Shown here piece after piece: positions 49,979-59,459 of a stretch of DNA of 64,000 bases. Source of the DNA: Brachybacterium sp. Z12 (lineage in GTDB: Bacteria; Actinomycetota; Actinomycetes; Actinomycetales; Dermabacteraceae). Location of the stretch: contig NZ_CP060496.1 in assembly GCF_014400405.1 (NCBI RefSeq), forward strand, positions 1,240,001 to 1,304,000, written 5' to 3'. The notes beneath the pieces are model-generated. The model was not told where the DNA came from and searched no databases. It was given only the letters and a program-made list of their open reading frames with translations. The first letter of the stretch is position 1. Each line of letters starts with the position of its first letter. Both the position numbers and the translations under genes were made by a program.

Positions 49979-52900
49979 CCACGCCCCAGCCCGCCGATCG
50001 CCACCTCCATTCCGCCGCGCATCTCGCGGCCTTGCTCGAGCAGCCCCCGCCCACCACCGAACAGACCCGCGTCATCGAGGCGCCGCTCGCGCCGATGCTG
50101 GTGGTCGCCGGGGCAGGCTCCGGCAAGACCGAGACCATGGCCTCGCGCGTGGTGTGGCTGATCGCCAACGGGATCGTCGAGCCCCGGCAGGTGCTGGGCC
50201 TGACCTTCACCCGCAAGGCGGCGCACGAGCTCGCCGAGCGGATCTCCGCACGCCTGGCCTCCTCGCCGGAGCGCTGCGCGCCGAGGGGCTCCCGCTGCCC
50301 GCCGGGCTCGAGCGCGGCGGTGATGACCTGGTGGGTCAGCGACCCGTCGTCCACACCTACAACGGCTTCGCCCTCGACCTGGTGCGCGAGCACGCGCTCG
50401 CCGTCGGCATCGATCCCGAGCTGACGATGATGTCCACCTCCGCCTCCTGGCAGCTCGCCCACGAGATCATCGAGGGATGGGACGACTCCCTGGACCTCGA
50501 GGCCTCCCCGGCGACTCTCACCGCCGCGCTGCTCTCGCTGACCTCCTCGCTCGCCGACCACCTGGCCACGCCCGCGCAGCTCACCGCGCACCTGCAGCAG
50601 ATCCACGCCCACCTCTCCGGAATCCCTGCTGCAGGTCGAGGGACGTCGCCGCACCACGCCGAAGGCCGTGGCCTCCGTGCTCGGGGCCCTCGAATCGCGG
50701 CTGGCGCTGATCCCGTTGCTGGAGCAGTTCGCGCAGATCCGCACCGAGGCCTCCGCCCTCGACTTCGCGGATCAGGTCTCTCTCGCCGCCCGAGTGGCCT
50801 CGGAGGTGCCGGCCGCGGGCGCCCTGGCCCGCCGGATGCACAAGGTGGTCCTGCTCGACGAGTTCCAGGACACCTCCGTGGCGCAGCTGCAGATGCTCAC
50901 GGACCTCTTCGGGCCCGGCCATGCCGCGTGCGCCGTCGGCGATCCACAGCAGGCGATCTACGGCTGGCGCGGCGCCTCGGCCGCCTCCCTGGCCGGGTTC
51001 GCGGCATCCTTCGCCACCCGCGAGCAGCCTGTCCTGGAATGCAGCCTGTCCACCTCCTGGCGCAATGATGAAGCGGTCCTCGCGGTCGCGAACCGACTGG
51101 CCGCCCCGCTGCGCCACGCCGATGCGGGCCTGACCATCCCCGAGCTGCACGCCAGGCCCGGGGCAGGGGAAGGAGCCTGCGAGATCGTCGAGGCAGCCGA
51201 TGAGCGTGCCGAGGCCCAGGCGATCGGCCGCTGGATCCTGGACCGGCGCGCCGAAGGCGCCGAGGACGAGCCTCCCGCCTCCGCCGCGGTGCTGGTGCGC
51301 GCCCGCCGGCAGATCCCCGCACTGGTGGAGGGTCTCGAACAGCAGGGGCTCACGGCCGAGGTGGTGGGACTGGGCGGGCTCCTGCACCGTCCCGAGGTCG
51401 CTGATGTCCGAGCGGTGCTGGAATGCGCCCACGACCCCGGGCGCGGAGACGCACTGATGCGTCTGCTGACCGGTCCCCGCTTCCGGATCGGTGCCCGGGA
51501 CCTCGCAGTGCTCGGCCGCTGGCGAGACCGGATGGGCTCCCGGCTGCGCCGCCAGGGCGAGGCACCGGGCGGCCAGGACGAAGCGGAGTCCGTCTCCCTG
51601 GTGGATGCGGTCGACGATCTCCCACCCGCGGACTGGACCGACCCCTCCGGCCGATCGCTGTCCGCCGTCGGCCGGGACAGACTGCTCCAGATCCAGCAGA
51701 TCCTGCGCGAGATGCGCCGCCTGCTGCCGCTGCCGCTGCCCGATCTCGTGACCGCCGCGACACGGCTGCTCGACGTCGACCTCACACTGCTGGAGTCCGA
51801 GCCCGGCTCCCGCGCACTGGCCGATCTCGAGGCCTTCCGCGACCACGCCGCCTCCTTCGACCGCACCGCCCGCCGCGGCGGGCTCGGCGCATACCTGGAC
51901 CTGCTCGAGATCAGCGAGGACGAGGAGGCCGGGCTCGCCGTCACCGCCGCCCCCGAGACCGCCCACGACCCGGCTGCGGTCACCATCGTCACCATGCACT
52001 CGGCCAAGGGCCTGGAATGGGATCTGGTCGCGGTCGCCGGTCTCACCGAGGGCACCGTCCCCTCCTACGACCTGCGGCGGGCGAAGACCGATGAGGCGGG
52101 CCGGGTGCGGGTGCCCGGGGATGGCTGGCTGGGCAAGCTCGCCTCCGCCTCCGTGCCCACCGCGCTCCGCGGCGATGCGGACACCCTCCCGGAGCTCGCC
52201 TGGGCCGAGGCCGACACCCAGGTCGACGCCGAAGGCCTGATCGAGGACTTCCGCTTCGCACAGGGCGAGGAGTCGCTGCGGGAGGACCGCCGACTGATGT
52301 ACGTCGCGGTGACGCGCGCACGGCGGCGCCTGCTGCTCACCTCCGCCGCCTGGCGCAGCGGGCTGAGCTCCGCCCGCCCCCGCTCGCGGTACCTCACCGA
52401 GGTGGGGGACCTGGTGCCCGAACGTTTCCGCACCGTGCAGGACGTCCCGGAGCGCAACCCCTGGAGAGCGAACGGCCCCAGGCGCAGTGGCCACCGGCCC
52501 CCGGGGAGCAGGAGCAGACCCGCGCTCGCGCCGCCGCTCTCCTCGCCGCAGCCGCAGAGCAGGAGGGCGAGGAGCCCGCCGATCCGCAGCTCGCCGAGCT
52601 GGTGCGCAGAGCCGTGGCCGACCTCGAGCAGCAGGCGGCCCCGCCGCTCGTCCACTCACCGCCCAGGCTCTCCGCATCCCAGGTGGTGCACCAGGCCAAG
52701 GACCCCCAGGCCGCTGCGATCGATCTCCTGCGCCCGCTGCCGCGCCGCCCCTCACCGGCCGCCGCCCGGGGCACCGCATTCCACGCCTGGCTCGAGTCCC
52801 GCTACGACAGCGCGACGCTGCTGGACCTCGAGGACCTCCTGGACCTGGAGGACGCGGAGGATCAGGAGGAGGGCCCGGGGGCCGACGATCGGAGCCTGCG

Positions 52901-53266
52901 AGATGCCTTCACGGCGTCTGAATGGGCTGACCGTTCACCGCTCGCCGTCGAGCAGCCGGTCCACACCCGGATCGGGGAGATCGCGGTGCGGGGCATCATC
53001 GACGCCGTCTTCGCCGACCCCGAGGGGACTGACGGCACCCAGGGCGTGATGATCGTGGACTGGAAGACCGGCCGGGTCCCGCGCCCCGCCCAGCTGCGCG
53101 AACGCGCGCTCCAGCTCTCGCTCTACCGCCTGGCCTGGCACGAGCTGACAGGGCTGCCACTCGCGCGGATCCGCACCGCCTTCCACTTCGTGGCCGACGG
53201 GGTCACCCACGAGGTGCGCCGTCACCCCTCACGCGAGAAGATCGCGCAGATGCTCTCGGGGAGTGA
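49975..53266 (+). CDS. adnB: AdnB-like helicase-nuclease subunit, four frameshifts
   Basis: This is the second subunit and probable lead motor, about 1,098 residues. Motor motifs are LVVAGAGSGKTETM (Walker A), LTFTRKAAHELAERI (Ia), VVLLDEFQDTSVAQ (II), VGDPQQAIYGWRGA (III), VTIVTMHSAKGLEWD (V) and MYVAVTRARRRL (VI). The nuclease shows GTAFHAWLE, MIVDWKTGR and QLSLYRLAWHE, without a C-terminal Cys cluster. Start GTG 49975 overlaps the adnA stop. Breaks lie near 50262, near 50625 (+1/-2), at 52458-52461 and at 53258-53261; the last restores a TGA at 53264-53266 (MLSGE end). Confidence 0.87.
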
Positions 53267-53279
53267 GACCGGCAGGGAC

Positions 53280-54236
53280 TCAGCCGTCCTCGCGGGGGTT
53301 CATCTCCTCGTAGGCCCGTTCGGCCTCGTCGCGGGCGAGCTGGGCGAGGTCTGCATCGAGATCGGCGATCATCCCGCGGGCGTCGGCGACGATCTCCTCA
53401 TCCTGGGTCGCCAGGCCGTGGGCGAGCCACTCGGCGACCGCGAACTCGCCCAGCGCCTGGGCACGCTCCATCAGCCGGGGATGTGTCGAGGTGGGCAGCT
53501 CCTCGCGGTACGCGCCGTAGAGCTCATCGAACTGCTCCGGGTCCAGCGAGGAGATCAGCCAGGCCAGGTCCGAAGCGGGATCAGCGACCTTCGACGATGA
53601 CCAGTCACGCAGCGCGCTGACCCGGTGGCCGGACATGAACAGGCTCTCCTCCGAGAGGTCGCCGTGCACGAACTGGGGCGTGAAGTCCCACAGCTCCGCG
53701 TCGTCGAGCAGCGCGTCCCAGCGCTGGGCGACGGCGGCCGGGAGATGCCCGCCCGCCTTGGCCGTGTCGATCCGTGCACGATGCTCGGCGTGCAGCACCT
53801 CGGGGTGAAGGACTCGACCCCGGCCGCCTCGGCGGCATAACGGGGGACGGTGTGGATGCGCGCCAGCGCCTGGCCCAGCGACCGGGCGAGATCTGCGCTC
53901 CCGTTCAGCGCGTCCAGCATCAGCGGGCTGCCGGCGGGGGCCTCGGTGACCGCGCAGCGCCCGCCCTCGGAGAGCTTCACGAACCCGAGCACCGGCGGGA
54001 TCACGCTGCGCAGCGGGGTGCCTGCGAGAGCATCAGCCACCTTGAGATCACGCTCGAGACGGATCCCGGAGGCGGTCGTGGCGGGGAGAGGACCATCACC
54101 CGCCGGCCATCCTCGCTCACGATGCCGGCGACGTCGAGATCCTCGACGGGGTGGCGATCGGCATGGTCCTCACCGGGATCAGCCCGGGGACCGCCGCCGC
54201 GGCGAGGGCAGCCAGGGAATAGGAGTTGCGATGCAC
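53280..54236 (-). CDS. Aminoglycoside/macrolide phosphotransferase-like kinase, three frameshifts
   Basis: This small-molecule kinase of the APH family has about 320 residues. The N-terminal lobe begins MHRNSYSLAALAAAAVPGL and continues, after repair, VEDLDVAGIVSEDGRRVMVL. The catalytic loop is FVHGDLSEESLFM and the metal site is LRDWSSSKVADPASDLAWL. Helical C-terminal sequence ends YEEMNPREDG. Four-for-five runs break it at 54148-54151, 54083-54086 and 53802-53805. In other Actinobacteria an APH-like gene often sits between adnB and nudC, so it is probably a housekeeping kinase rather than an acquired resistance gene. Confidence 0.83.
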
Positions 54237-54284
54237 GCGTCCACCGTACCCGGCCGAGGGGCTCGCTCCACGTAGGCTCGGAGC

Positions 54285-55201
54285 ATGGCGAAACTCCGTG
54301 GTCCCCACCTCAGCACCCCTCTGACTCTCCTCGGCTCCGACCGTGACGCCCTGCTGCGCGGCGACGAGGGGATCCTCGCCCCGGGGGACGATGCCCGCTA
54401 CCTGGTCAGCAGAGCAGGAGCGGTCGCCCTGCGCGAGGACGAGGACGGCACCCTGCACGCCGTGCTGGAGACGGAGGATCCGCGCGGCGGGACCCTGCAG
54501 CCGCTGGTGCTGCTGGGCAGGCGCGAGGGGTACCGGGTGCTGGCGGTCGAGGTGCCCGAGCCGAGCGCCGAGCTCGACGATCCCGGGCGGGATCTGCGGG
54601 ATCTGCGGCGGGTCGCCGATCGCCTGCACGAGCGCGACGCCGACCTCGCGGCCGCGGCCGTCGCGATGGGCTTCTGGCACCGGTCGATGCGCCACTGCCC
54701 CCAGTGCGGAGCGGTGCTGGAGGCGGAGATGGCGGGCTGGGTGCTGCGCTGCCCCGAGGACGGCATCGAGCAGTTCCCCCGCACCGATGCCGCGGTGATC
54801 ATGGCGGTGCGCGATGGGAAGGACCGGCTGCTGCTGGCCCGCAACGCCCACTTCCCCGCCGGGTTCCACTCGGTGCTGGCCGGGTTCGTGGAACCGGGGA
54901 GAGCCTCGAGAACGCGGTGGCGCGTGAGGTCGGCGAGGAGGTCGGCATCACCGTGGAAGAGGTCGAGTACGTGGGCAGCCAGCCCTGGCCCTTCCCCCGC
55001 TCGCTCATGCTCGGATACCGGGCCTGGGCACCTGGAGCGGATGAGCTCACCCTCCAGGACGAGGAGATCGCCGAAGCGCGCTGGTTCACCCGTGAGGAGC
55101 TCGGCGCCGCTCTCGAGGCGGAAGAGATCGAGCTGCCCGGAGCAGCCTCGATGGGCCGTGCGCTCATCGACGACTGGTACGGGCGCTCCGCCGAGCGGTG
55201 A
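54285..55201 (+). CDS. nudC: NAD(+)/NADH diphosphatase, one frameshift
   Basis: This NUDIX hydrolase splits NAD(H) and can remove NAD caps from RNA. It has about 306 residues. The zinc ribbon is HCPQCGAVLEAEMAGWVLRC. The Nudix box is GFVEPGESLENAVAREVGEE with VGI after it, complete only when four G at 54896-54899 become five. The NudC-specific SQPWPFPRSLM follows. The ATG at 54285 lies 48 bases from the divergent kinase start. It is followed by uvrD2, the order also seen in mycobacteria. Confidence 0.9.
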
Positions 55202-55290
55202 GGAGGCGGGGGCGGAGTGTTGAGGTGTGAGGCACCCGCCGTCCACAGCACCCTGCGGGACGTCACACCGTCCTGGCAGGATGAACAGTG

Positions 55291-57423
55291 ATGACCGCTC
55301 ACTCCACTGATCCCGCAGCCGAGGCCGCCGCCTCCGCACCCACCGATGCAGAGGCCCTGCTCGCAGCGCTCGATCCCGAGCAACGCGAGGTGGCCAGCAG
55401 CTTCGGCAGCCCGATCTGCGTGCTCGCCGGCGCCGGCACGGGCAAAACGCGTGCGATCACCCACCGCATCGCCTACGGCGTCGCCACCGGGCAGCTGAAC
55501 CCGCGCCACGTGCTCGCCGTGACCTTCACCGCGAAGGCCGCCGCCGAGATGCGCTCGCGGCTGCGGGATCTCGGCGTGCCCGCGGTGCAGGCCCGCACCT
55601 TCCACTCCGCCGCCCTGCGGCAGCTGCGCCATTTCTGGCCGCGCGTGGTGGGAGGCGCGATGCCCGATCTGCTGCCGAACAAGTTCGCCGGCGTCGGCGA
55701 GGCCTGTCAGCGCCTGCACCTGAGCGTGGATCGCGCCGCGCTGCGGGACATCGTCGCCGAGGTCGAGTGGTCGCGGGTCTCGATGCTCACCCCTGAGTCC
55801 TATCCGGAGGCCGCCCAGCAGACCCGGCGGCCGGGAGTGGCGGGCTTCGACGCCCGCTCCATCTCGCGCATCCTCACCCAGTATGAGGAGGTGAAGAAGG
55901 AGCGCGGCGTGATCGACTTCGAGGACGTGCTGCTGCACCTGGTCGGCTTCCTCACCGAGCGGGCCGACGTCGCCCGCGAGGTGCGCGGCCAGTACAAGCA
56001 CTTCGTCGTCGACGAGTACCAGGACGTCTCCGCGCTCCAGCACGCCCTGCTGCGGCTGTGGCTGGGCACCTCGGACGACCTCTGCGTCGTCGGCGACGCT
56101 GCCCAGACCATCTACACCTTCGCCGGCGCCCGAGCCTCCTACCTGCTCGACTTCCGCAAGGAGTTCAAGCGCGCCCGCACCATTCGCCTCGAACGGAACT
56201 ACCGCTCCACCCCCGAGATCGTGAGGCTGGCCAACACCGTCCTGGACGGTGCTCAGGGCCGCACCCGGGACTCGCGCCTCACCCTTATCTCCCAGCGCGA
56301 GACCGGGCCGCCGCCCCCGTCGAATCCTTCCCAGACGACCCCGCCGAGGCCGACGGCATCGCCGAGCGCATCGACGCCCTGGTCGCGGAGGGCCGGCCCG
56401 CATCGGACATCGCGATCCTGTTCCGCACCAACAGCCAGTCCGAGGCCTTCGAGCAGGCGCTGACCTACCGCGGCATCGGGTATCTGGTGCGCGGAGGGGA
56501 CCGCTTCTTCGAACGCCAGGAGGTGCGCCGCGCGATGGTCTCCCTGCGCGCCGCCACCCGCGTCGACCAGATCGACCCGGCGCGTGCTGTGCGCGACGTG
56601 CTCTCCCAGCAGGGATGGTCGCCGCAGGGCGCCGGAGACCACCGGCGCCGTCCGGGAACGCTGGGACTCGCTGAACGCCCTGGTGGGCCTCACGGACACC
56701 GTCACCACCCGTCCCGGCGCGACCATGGCGGACGTGGTGAGGGAGCTCGAAGAACGGGCGGAGTCGCAGGCGGCACCTGTCGTCGATGGCGTGACCCTGG
56801 CGTCCGTGCACGCCGCCAAGGGCCTGGAATGGCCGGTGGTGTTCGTGGTCGGGGCCAGCGACGGGCTGCTCCCCATCTCGATGGCGAAGACCCCCGCCGA
56901 GGTCGAGGAGGAGCGGCGGCTGTTCTACGTCGCGCTCACCCGTGCACGGGACCTGCTCACGGTGAGCTGGTCCTCCGCACGCACCCCCGGGGCTCGAGGC
57001 TCGCGCAGGGCCTCACGATTCCTCGACGGCGCACTCGAGCACCCTGATGCACCCAGATCCGGCGCCGGCGCCGAGGCGCGCCGCACCGGACGTCGCACCG
57101 CCACAGTCTTCGCGGAGTGCCGGGTGTGCGGGCAGGGCCTCGTCACCCCGAAGGAGCAGCGCCGCGGCCGGCATGATGGCTGTCCTTCGCCCGCTGGGGA
57201 AGGGCTCCTCGCCGCCCTGCGCAGCTGGCGCCGCGACGAGGCCCGCCGCCGCGGCGCCCCGCCCTACGCGATCCTCACCGACGCCGCCCTCGAAGCTGTC
57301 GCTGAACGCGGCCCTCGCACCGAGCAGGAGCTGCTCGAGGTTCCGGGCATCGGCCCCGGCAAGGTCGCAAGCTTTGGTGCGGAGCTGCTCGAGCTACTCG
57401 GCGGTCAGCACGGGAAGAGCTGA
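55291..57423 (+). CDS. uvrD2: UvrD2-type ATP-dependent DNA helicase with HRDC domain, two frameshifts
   Basis: This superfamily I 3'-5' helicase has about 712 residues. Motifs are CVLAGAGTGKTRAI (Walker A), VTFTAKAAAEMRSRL (Ia), FVVDEYQDVSALQ (II), VVGDAAQTIYTFAGA (III), LERNYRSTPEIV (IV), VTLASVHAAKGLEW (V) and FYVALTRARDLL (VI). A four-Cys region (ECRVCGQGLVT and later HDGCPSP) precedes the C-terminal HRDC domain (LLEVPGIGPGKVASFGAELL). The HRDC and Cys-rich link identify UvrD2 rather than UvrD1 or PcrA. Breaks are near 56311 (one base) and 56630 (two bases in GGCGCC). ATG 55291 follows an in-frame GTG at 55288. Confidence 0.9.
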
Positions 57424-57430
57424 AACCGCA

Positions 57431-57471
57431 GGTCAAAAATACTTTTGCACTTCCGTAGGGACGTGTAGAGT
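57431..57471 (+). promoter_or_regulatory. whiB7-type promoter with AT-rich element
   Basis: In this GC-rich sequence an AT-rich block (TCAAAAATACTTTT, 57433-57446) runs directly into TTGCAC (57445-57450). TAGAGT (57466-57471) is a likely -10; the spacer is 15-17 bases depending on the -35 register. WhiB7 is known to activate promoters with an AT-rich patch just upstream of the -35, including its own, through its AT-hook. Confidence 0.6.
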
Positions 57472-57541
57472 CATCAACGTCAATCGTCCACGTCGTGGTC
57501 CGGGACACCGGGACGCGCGCTTACGAAAGGGGGTGGCCTCA

Positions 57542-57649
57542 ATGTTCAGCACTTGGAATCTCGCAGGAGAAGGCCAGCGCCCCACAGGCGCGCCCTCCCT
57601 TCTGCAGCGCGAACGGGGCAATGCCCCCGCGGTGTCCAGCCTGAGCTGA
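57542..57649 (+). CDS. Upstream leader peptide (uORF) of whiB7
   Basis: This 35-codon frame (MFSTWNLAGEGQ... to ...NAPAVSSLS) ends in TGA at 57647-57649, 93 bases before whiB7. AAAGGGGGTGG at about 57526-57536 is a strong ribosome site, better than that of whiB7 itself. Mycobacterial whiB7 transcripts carry a uORF in their long leader, where ribosome stalling under antibiotics is thought to prevent premature termination. Position, strength and length here fit that role. The tail overlaps a GGGGC/GCCCC hairpin (57615-57627). Confidence 0.6.
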   Translation: MFSTWNLAGEGQRPTGAPSLLQRERGNAPAVSSLS

Positions 57650-57659
57650 CGAGGCCTTC

Positions 57660-57739
57660 CCTCGCTGCCGGTGCGGCACCGCCGCCGCACCCCCGCCCCT
57701 TACGGGCACGTCCCTCCCGACGGACTTCGAAGCAGCGAG
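57660..57739 (+). other. Nested RNA hairpins in the whiB7 leader
   Basis: CTCGCTGC (57661-57668) is complementary to GCAGCGAG (57732-57739), which ends 3 bases before the whiB7 ATG and would cover its weak ribosome site. Inside this span GGTGCGGC (57670-57677) pairs with GCCGCACC (57684-57691). Together they could block translation or form a terminator-like fold until rearranged. Confidence 0.45.
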
Positions 57740-57742
57740 ACG

Positions 57743-58035
57743 ATGACTACTCTTCTGACCACTTTCCTGAACCCCGCGGACGCTTCCGCGAGCATGTTGC
57801 CGTGCCATGACACGGACGCCGCCGACCTCTACTTCTCTGAGCGGCCCGCCGACCTCGAACAGGCCAAGAGCCTGTGCGCCGGCTGCCCCCTCGTCGAGGA
57901 GTGCCGGCAGGGCGCCCTCGACCGGGCGGAGCCCTGGGGCGTGTGGGGCGGTGCGATCTTCGACGCTGGCCGCATCATCGCCGTCAAGCGCGGCCGGGGC
58001 CGCCCCGGAAGAACCAGGCGCAGGACGCGGCATGA
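57743..58035 (+). CDS. whiB7: Redox-sensing transcription factor WhiB7, frameshift in the AT-hook
   Basis: This Fe-S regulator of about 97 residues activates intrinsic antibiotic resistance genes. Four cluster Cys are at residues 21 (MLPCHD), 45 and 48 (SLCAGCP) and 54 (VEECRQG). The WhiB7-specific EPWGVWGG turn follows, then the AT-hook KRGRGRPRK, which distinguishes it from other WhiB proteins. The AT-hook is complete only if four C at 58003-58006 become five, giving a TGA at 58033-58035. It lies after uvrD2, the same place as in M. tuberculosis. Regulation is probably by autoactivation and leader attenuation. Confidence 0.9.
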
Positions 58036-58061
58036 GCGGCCTGTCCACCCATCCGGAGACG

Positions 58062-58102
58062 CACGAGGGGCGGGGCACCGTGTCGGTGCCCCGCCCCTCG
58101 TG
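58062..58102. terminator. Strong terminator between whiB7 and the DUF5679 gene
   Basis: A perfect 18-bp stem (58062-58079 with 58085-58102) has loop GTGTC. The 5' arm reads CACGAGGGGCGGGGCACC. It lies 27 bases after the restored whiB7 stop and 48 bases from the convergent gene end. Confidence 0.88.
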
Positions 58103-58149
58103 GCAGTACGTGGATCAGATCGCCTGATCCCCGGGCGCTCGTGCTTAGC

Positions 58150-58308
58150 TCAGGCCTTGCCGAGGATCCGGTTCAGCTTGGTACCGCACTCCGGGCACAC
58201 GGCCTTGGCCATGCGGCGGCCGTTGGAGACGACGACGTTGCCCTCGGCCTCCCGCTTCTCACGGCACTTGACGCAGTAGAACTCTCCGGCATAGGTCTCG
58301 TCGGCCAT
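58150..58308 (-). CDS. DUF5679 zinc-ribbon small protein
   Basis: This 52-residue protein starts from ATG 58308. Two Cys pairs, FYCVKCREKRE and AVCPECGTKLN, form a zinc ribbon. Between them is NVVVSNGRRMAKA. The C-terminus is RILGKA. Such proteins are common in Actinobacteria and have no assigned role. It is divergent from the YgjP-like gene across a 536-base noncoding interval that contains repeats and DnaA-box-like sites. Confidence 0.85.
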   Translation of the reverse strand: MADETYAGEFYCVKCREKREAEGNVVVSNGRRMAKAVCPECGTKLNRILGKA

Positions 58309-58550
58309 ATCCGCTCCTCGTTGCTTGTCGATGGTGAACGTCCCGGGCGAGCAGCTCTCGCCGCCAAGTCCGGACCGATCCACTGTAACGGCGCGGGAAC
58401 GCGCTGAACGAATCAGGAGGGGTGGTGCGTGGCCCGATCGGGGCGGCCCGTCGCGCGCTTCGGGTCAGAGGGGGCTCTGCGAAGAGCCGAGGAAGTGCGC
58501 ACGACGAGCCGACATCGGAGGCCCCGAAGGCATCGTGAGGCCTGGGAGGG

Positions 58551-58628
58551 CCGTGGGACCCCGGGGGCGCTCAGCACCACGCGCACCTTCCCCGTGTGCG
58601 TCCTGCTAGTTATCCCGGGGTCCCACGG
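58551..58628. repeat. 15-bp inverted repeat with structured centre
   Basis: CCGTGGGACCCCGGG (58551-58565) and CCCGGGGTCCCACGG (58614-58628) are perfect complements. In the 48-base centre ACGCGCAC can pair with GTGTGCGT with one G-U. The whole could fold as one long hairpin of about 78 bases. It is not beside a gene end, so it is unlikely to be a simple terminator. Confidence 0.6.
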
Positions 58629-58682
58629 AGGGAAACTTAGCGCCTGCGGACCGGGCGGGTCAAAGAAGGGACGGGGACCGGA

Positions 58683-58807
58683 TGTGGACAACCCGTCTTC
58701 TGCTGTGGACAGACCGTCCACCACGGTGGGGCAGCTGTGGAGGGACGATCGATCCTGCCGGTCACAGCGTCCTGACCGGCCACTCTGCAGTGCACAGATG
58801 TGGATGA
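58683..58807. promoter_or_regulatory. Cluster of DnaA-box-like sites
   Basis: TGTGGACAA (58683-58691) is an exact complement of TTGTCCACA, the high-GC actinobacterial DnaA box. TGTGGACAG (58704-58712) and TGTGGATGA (58799-58807) each match a DnaA box at all but one or two positions, and TGTGGAGGG (58736-58744) is weaker. All four face the same way; the first two starts are 21 bases apart, about two helical turns. Confidence 0.5.
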
Positions 58808-58844
58808 ACTTTTCTTGCCGATCAGACGTGCCAGGCTGTGACCC

Positions 58845-59459
58845 ATGAGTGATCTCGTCCTCCATGAGCACGTCGCTGGCCCTCGCGGGGAGCGTGTGCT
58901 CGTCCGCCGCAGCGCGCGCCGCCGTCGCACGGTGTCCATCACGCGCCGCGAGGGCGACCTCGTGATCTCCATCCCGGCCACGTTCAGCGCCCGCCGGGAG
59001 AAGCAGTGGGTGACGAAGATGGTCGACCAGCTGGTCGCCAAGGAGGCCCGGAGCACGCCCGCACGGCGCAGCGACACCTCCCTGCTCGAGATGGCGAGGG
59101 AGGTCAGTGAGGCCTATCTCGCAGGCAGGGCGCAGCCGTCCTCCGTGACGTGGTCCACGCGGCAGAACCAGCGCTGGGGCTCATGCACCCCGTCGGACGG
59201 CACCATCCGTCTCTCCCACCAGCTGCAGGGGATGCCGGACTATGTGGTGCGCTCGGTGATGATGCACGAGCTGGTGCATCTGCTGGTGCCGGGGCACGGC
59301 CCGGAGTTCAAGGCGCTGATGGCGAAATACCCGCAGGCCGAGAAGGCTCAGGGGTTCCTCGACGGCGTCTCCTGGGCGAAGAGCCTCCCGCCGGGGGACG
59401 ACGACGTGGTCGGTCAGGAGGAGCCGGTGGGGGAGCCGTCGCTCCAGCGCGCGAGATAG
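58845..59459 (+). CDS. YgjP-like M48-type metallopeptidase domain protein
   Basis: This 204-residue protein carries a zinc-peptidase-like motif VMMHELVHLLVPGHGPEF, with HExxH and the third ligand region, preceded by WSTRQNQRWGSCTPSDGTIR and LSHQLQGMPDYVV. These are hallmarks of the YgjP/DUF45 (WLM-like) family. No transmembrane helix is visible, so it is cytoplasmic. The C-terminal end is acidic and overlaps the convergent NUDIX gene by 46 bases. Its physiological substrate is unknown. Confidence 0.85.
   Translation: MSDLVLHEHVAGPRGERVLVRRSARRRRTVSITRREGDLVISIPATFSARREKQWVTKMVDQLVAKEARSTPARRSDTSLLEMAREVSEAYLAGRAQPSSVTWSTRQNQRWGSCTPSDGTIRLSHQLQGMPDYVVRSVMMHELVHLLVPGHGPEFKALMAKYPQAEKAQGFLDGVSWAKSLPPGDDDVVGQEEPVGEPSLQRAR

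Larger units (their letters stand above)
58309..58844. other. 536-base noncoding divergent interval
   Basis: No frame here looks like a protein. It contains a 15-bp inverted repeat with arms 48 bases apart (58551-58565 and 58614-58628) and several DnaA-box-like sequences (58683-58807). It must also hold the promoters of both flanking divergent genes, but no clear -35/-10 pair is seen. It is the longest gene-free stretch in the window. Confidence 0.6.

Noticed and set aside
53280..54236. An acquired aminoglycoside or macrolide resistance gene
   Set aside because: No mobile element or composition change is visible, and related genes sit at this adnB-nudC position in other Actinobacteria; it looks like core genome.
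58325..58609. A 94-codon frame in the noncoding interval
   Set aside because: It overlaps the DUF5679 promoter region and the inverted repeat, has shadow-like Arg/Pro/Gly composition and no ribosome site.
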